Shown here in pieces: positions 59,970 to 64,000 of a DNA stretch of 64,000 nt. Source of the stretch: Panax quinquefolius (lineage: Eukaryota; Streptophyta; Magnoliopsida; Apiales; Araliaceae); the NCBI GenBank assembly GCA_020205615.1, contig CM035160.1, positions 4,876,437 through 4,940,436 of the forward strand, written 5' to 3'. Position 1 is the first letter of the stretch. Each line of letters begins with the position of its first letter. The notes below the pieces were generated by a model. The model ran no database searches. It saw only the letters and a list, made by a program, of their open reading frames with translations, and was not told where the DNA came from. The position numbers were made by a program, and so were the translations under genes.

Positions 59970-62785
59970 CGTAACGCCCCCAAAATAGGTCCATTCCATC
60001 CAACCCATTCTCGAGTCGCCAAATACATGGCATACGTAAATAACTACAACTTTATTATTACAATATATAAACGTGAGTTTAAATACGAGATATTGTCATC
60101 TAGACAATATCCACACTCAAATAAATCCCCATCATAATTATTGATATATTATTTTACAAAAATAGTGAGGACTACTAAACAACTCTCTAGAACCTTCATT
60201 CCATACCCCACTAAGACTCGCCACATTCTCGCCTCCCGAGAAGAAAAATGGAACAACAAGGAAAAGGGTGAGCTCAACTAGCCCAAGAAAGAATATTATG
60301 ACTAAGCTAATATACAACAAATTATCGTTAGTCTTCAACAGGAAAAATCTAATGAATCAATAGACAACAAATTTTAAATCAACAATCATAATGAAACAAC
60401 AATTCATTAGAAGAGTTAAGTAGAGAATGCAAACTACTATCTTCTATATATGAATTTAAAAGTTCATCGTCGATATTTTATCCTCGTAACATCAATCAAT
60501 ATATATCCGAATCAAATATTCATCTTTTGCACTACAAAAGCCAAAGATATTCATCACCGTCATTCATGTTCATCTAAACACTGCTCATCTTTGTACTACA
60601 CGGCCAAAGATATTCATCAATTAATCATGTTCATCTCAACACTGCTCATCTTTGCACTACGAGCCAAAGATATTCTTCAGAAATCATTCATCTTTGCACT
60701 CACGTGCCAAAGATATTCCATAATATCATCATTTAAAACTGAAGATGATGAAAATATTTTTAAAGAAACGAATCCAAAGAAAACAAAATGACAAGGATTA
60801 AGGATTAAGGATTCGTACTTTGTTTTATCCACGTCCAAAAATATCTCAAAAATAATCATAGTGGTGTAAAATTCAAGAATGATCAAAACATGGATACAAT
60901 CAAAGCTAGTATCCGTAATAGATATTTTAGATTTAAAAGAAAAATTTTCATTTTTCTATGAATAATCTTCATTTCGTGAATAAAGGTCAGATATCGTGAA
61001 TAAAGTGCCGATATGTGAATAGTAACTCCGACACCAAAAGATAGAAATTCCACAAAAAAACATCTTCACGCTTCATTAATAAGTACTTTGTGAATAAGAA
61101 TCGTGAATAAGAACTCATGAATAAGAACTCGTGAATAAGAACTCATGAATAGTAACCCCGACATGAAAAAGTTCTAAATTTGATAAAAAGTTTCAACCAA
61201 TATTTCAAAGATAATGATATCAAGAAATAATATCATTTGAGAAGAAAATAACATCCTTACCTCGAAAGATTAAGATTCTAATTTGGAATAACGGATATAG
61301 TCTTTGAAGGAACTTGACCGTCAAACAATACTCAAAGTATACTCACAAGAATACGCTCAATATATCGAGAGAGAAATAGAGAGAAACTTCAGCTTACGTG
61401 TGTTTTCAATTCTAACCTAAGCACCCTATTTATAGGAAAATGCTTGAACACCAAAGCGTAAAATTGAATATAATATTAATATATTTTTCACATTTTTTAG
61501 CCCACCTTAGACAACTGATCTCAGCCCTTTGAATCACATGTGAGGCCAACTTAGTTGCAAAAAACGTTTTTCTCAAAATAATTAACTAAAACTCCCAAAA
61601 ATTAATTATTTTAACTTCTAACTTCAATAATTCATAATAAATAGCCTTTTTATCAGAAAATTCAAATCTCGCGTGTTTTTATAGGAAATTCAATTCTCTA
61701 CAACTTTGCGAAGAAAGTTTTTCCAATTCCAAATGTAAATTGACCAAATCCACAAACAGGCGATTTTATAAGCTATAATCAAATTTCAAATCCAAGAAAT
61801 GGGGTCCACCAACACACAAAACATGTGTTAATCATTTAATGCCACAAAAAATACTCTTCCTCCTCATATACTCATATATCCCACATTCATTATAAAAATA
61901 TCACCAATTAATATATTATTAAAATAATATATTTAAATGAATTATTTTATCGTAAAAAAGATAAAATATTAATTTTCAACAATTGTCATTTTAAAATTTT
62001 CTTCTCCATCTATATCCACATAAAATCAATATTTTTCTCATCATATAAATCAATAATTAATTATTCACAAATAATATTACAGAATCACAAGATCGCAACC
62101 GTGCCGCTCCTTCAGAAAGAGGGGCTTTCAATAAGGATCTCTCCTTCTCAAAGCAATTAGGTGACCAAACCTCTCCTTAGATGTAACTTTCTAGACATTG
62201 CAAATAATGTTATCTAATAATATTATTCAGATAATATGAATTATTGCTCGATAATAGAAAATACGTGTAATGACAATTTATCAAACAATGATAATATAAA
62301 ATATCAATGCAAAGAATTATCGAATCAATAAAATAAATATCTTTGAGCGAATTACCGTAATAATTATTGAGTAAGGCCTTCTTTACGTAAGAATCAATAA
62401 TTGGTGCAATACTGCAATGCCACTCTTTTCACAACGCGTATTAGTGTGTTTTAACCACCGGGTATTCCAACAAAGATAATTGTGAATAACTACGCCATTA
62501 TTTATAAACAACTTATATTTGTCGCTTTCTTCATCCAATCGCTTTCCATTATGGGGCCCACAAAAATCTATACGCGTCAGCATTTAATATTCTCCGACAG
62601 CATTTAATATTCCACGACCAAACGAATATTCCCCGACAATAATGAATATTTTATAACCACTTTTTATTCAAATATTTACATGATTTTACCCATAACTATC
62701 TACATTAATCAAATCAAACCTTACTATTTTAAAATAATAAATAGAGGAAAATAAATTTTATTTATTAATAATTTGGGGTCTTACA
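59970..62785 (-). repeat. 5' LTR of element C
   Basis: It begins at 62785 with TGTAAGACCCC and ends ...GGGCGTTACG at 59970, where the usual terminal CA is CG. TATA box 61427-61434; hairpin array 60515-60725 (4 units). Confidence 0.85.
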
Positions 62786-62790
62786 TTCAC

Positions 62791-63871
62791 CAACCAAAAG
62801 TGGGGCCTACCCATGTTTTAATAAAAATTATTTTATTTTCCGAAACTTCAACAATTCATAATAAATAGCCTTTTATCAGAAAAATTCAAATCTCATATCC
62901 TTTCCATAGGAAATTTAATTTTCTACAACTTTGTAGAAGAAATTTTTTCCAAATTCCAATCAAAAAATACCCGAAATCCACAAACGGATAATTTTTAATA
63001 CCTCTATTCCGACAAAATACTGATAAAATACCTCAGCATTAATTCCTTCAATTATAACCACAGTAAAATAAATATATCCATCATTTATATCCACATAAAA
63101 TAAATATTTTCCTATCATATAAATCAATAATTAATTATTTACAAATAATATTACGTAATCACATTATTACAATGACGCACTGCTCCTGTGAAAGAGGGGC
63201 TTTCCGATAAGGATTTCTCCTCATCAAAAGGCGTGCGATTAGGTGACCAAACCTCTCCTTGACAAAACTTTCTAGACATTGCCAATAATGTTATCTCATA
63301 ATATTATTCAAATAATATGAATTATTGATCCGATAATGGAAAATCTGCAAGTATGCGATGACAATTATCAAACAACAATAATATAAAATATCAACGCAAC
63401 AATTATTGAACCAATAAAATAAAATATTGAATAAAGAATTATCGTAACAATTATTGAGTAAGCCTTCACGTAAGAATCAAAAATTCAACAATATCTGCAA
63501 AAAAACAGCGTATGTATTATTAACCACGCAGACATCAGTATTTTAACCACCGGGTATTCCAACAATGTTAATTCAGAATAACTACGCCAGTTATTTGTAA
63601 AAACTCTAATTTGTCATTTTTTCATCCGACTGCTATCCATTATGGGGCCCACAAATGGATGCGCCGTCGTACGAATATTCTCCGACAGAAAGAATATTCC
63701 ACGACCAAACGAATATTCCCCGATAAATGAATATTTTATAATCACTTGCTTATTTTGAAAATTTTGCACATTTCACCCATAACCAAAGTATTATATCAAA
63801 TTAATACCTTATTATTCACAATAATAAATAGAGGAAATTTGATTTTATTTATAATAAGTTGGGGTCTTACA
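62791..63871 (-). mobile_element. 3' LTR of element K, right part (U3 start)
   Basis: This resumes the LTR interrupted at 54083. It includes the conserved block near 63238-63285 and ends at 63871 with TGTAAGACCCCAACTTATTA on the minus strand (F1b-like). Confidence 0.8.
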
Positions 63872-63884
63872 ACCTCCCCTCCTT
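63872..63884 (-). promoter_or_regulatory. Polypurine tract of element K
   Basis: AAGGAGGGGAGGT next to the 3' LTR; the last codons of the integrase frame run into it. Confidence 0.7.
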
Positions 63885-64000
63885 ATGAAATTTCGTCCTC
63901 GAAATTGACGTACGTACCTAGTATTTCGAAAAGGTAAGGATACATCGCTTTCATTTCTGATTCCAACTCCCAGGTCATTTCTTCGATAGCATGGTTTCTC
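63883..64000 (-). CDS. Element K integrase C-terminus, partial, open to the window edge
   Basis: The minus-strand frame is uninterrupted for 38 codons from the window edge to TAA (63883-63885): R-N-H-A-I-E-E-M-T-W-E-L-E-S-E-M, then a Y-P-Y-L-F stretch and N-F-E-D-E-I-S. This is the standard end of a chromovirus Pol polyprotein (W-R-N-H-x-V-E-E-A-T-W-E type). Unlike A, B and C it has no shift in this stretch. Whether the rest of K is intact lies outside the window. Confidence 0.6.
   Translation of the reverse strand, partial: RNHAIEEMTWELESEMKAMYPYLFEILGTYVNFEDEIS

Larger units (their letters stand above)
54084..62785 (-). mobile_element. Complete F1 element C (8.70 kb) inside the K LTR
   Basis: The 3' LTR (54084-56900), interior (56901-59969) and 5' LTR (59970-62785) are flanked by an exact TTCAC duplication (54079-54083 and 62786-62790). 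Both LTRs are close to 2.82 kb and highly alike. The interior (3.07 kb) has the same mosaic as A and B. Confidence 0.9.

Noticed and set aside
1..64000. tRNA, rRNA or microRNA genes
   Set aside because: No cloverleaf with A and B boxes and no rRNA-like sequence was noticed by eye. The TGGTATC strings are primer sites complementary to a tRNA end, not tRNA genes. A tRNAscan-type search was not possible.

Overview
The window looks like nuclear DNA of a eudicot plant. It is AT-rich and holds one intron-rich plant gene (a PEAPOD/TIFY4-type transcriptional regulator, minus strand, 44491-50199) between dense nests of LTR retrotransposons that make up roughly four fifths of the sequence. The PEAPOD N-terminus reads like those of asterids, but the family is only a guess. 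No bacterial, organellar or RNA genes were seen.

Retrotransposon families. Two related Ty3/gypsy families recur, probably Tekay/Del-like chromoviruses judging from the integrase C-terminal remnant. Both have long LTRs (about 2.0-3.7 kb, TG...CA), an initiator-Met-type primer site resembling TGGTATCRGAGC, and an AAGGAGGGAGGT polypurine tract. F1 LTRs start TGTAAGACCCC (subtypes F1 and F1b) and F2 LTRs start TGTGAGACCCC. Three F1 copies (A, B, C) share one mosaic interior of about 3.07 kb: gag with a zinc-knuckle remnant, a protease remnant, the first codons of RT, a fragment from the end of RT into RNase H, and the integrase C-terminus. The RT core, most of RNase H and the integrase catalytic core are missing in all three, so this looks like an amplified non-autonomous lineage. 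The F2 element H carries a coiled-coil reading frame where F1 has gag. Element G keeps only about 500 bp of interior.

Layout. 1-13160: a nest in which E1(-) sits in A(+), A in an F2 LTR D(+), D in an F2 LTR(-), and that in another F2 LTR(-). Only the right-hand halves are in the window. 13744-15745: a rearranged F2 LTR. 16254-27170: element B(+), with a solo F2 LTR (20847-23220) in its protease/RT junction. 27446-41612: element G(+), whose 5' LTR is split by the complete element H(+, 30018-38688, TSD TTCTC). 41613-44490: spacer with a Stowaway-like MITE. 44491-50400: the PEAPOD gene. 50806-52674: an LTR fragment, a MITE-like stretch and a dead Ty1/copia RT. 52675-64000: element K(-), whose 3' LTR is split by the complete element C(-, 54084-62785, TSD TTCAC). 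K runs off the right end.

The most unusual structure lies in the LTRs. The transcribed R/U5 part of F1 holds tandem units with a small hairpin (ATCTTTG-N10-CAAAGAT). F2 holds a diverged version of these plus its own array of about 60 bp units with TTCC...GGAA arms. Copy number and spacing differ at each locus. A pol-derived segment of about 170 bp also recurs next to the primer site, and its end is found inside LTRs. Many copy differences sit at C/G-rich spots, so some frameshifts may be base-calling errors rather than biology.
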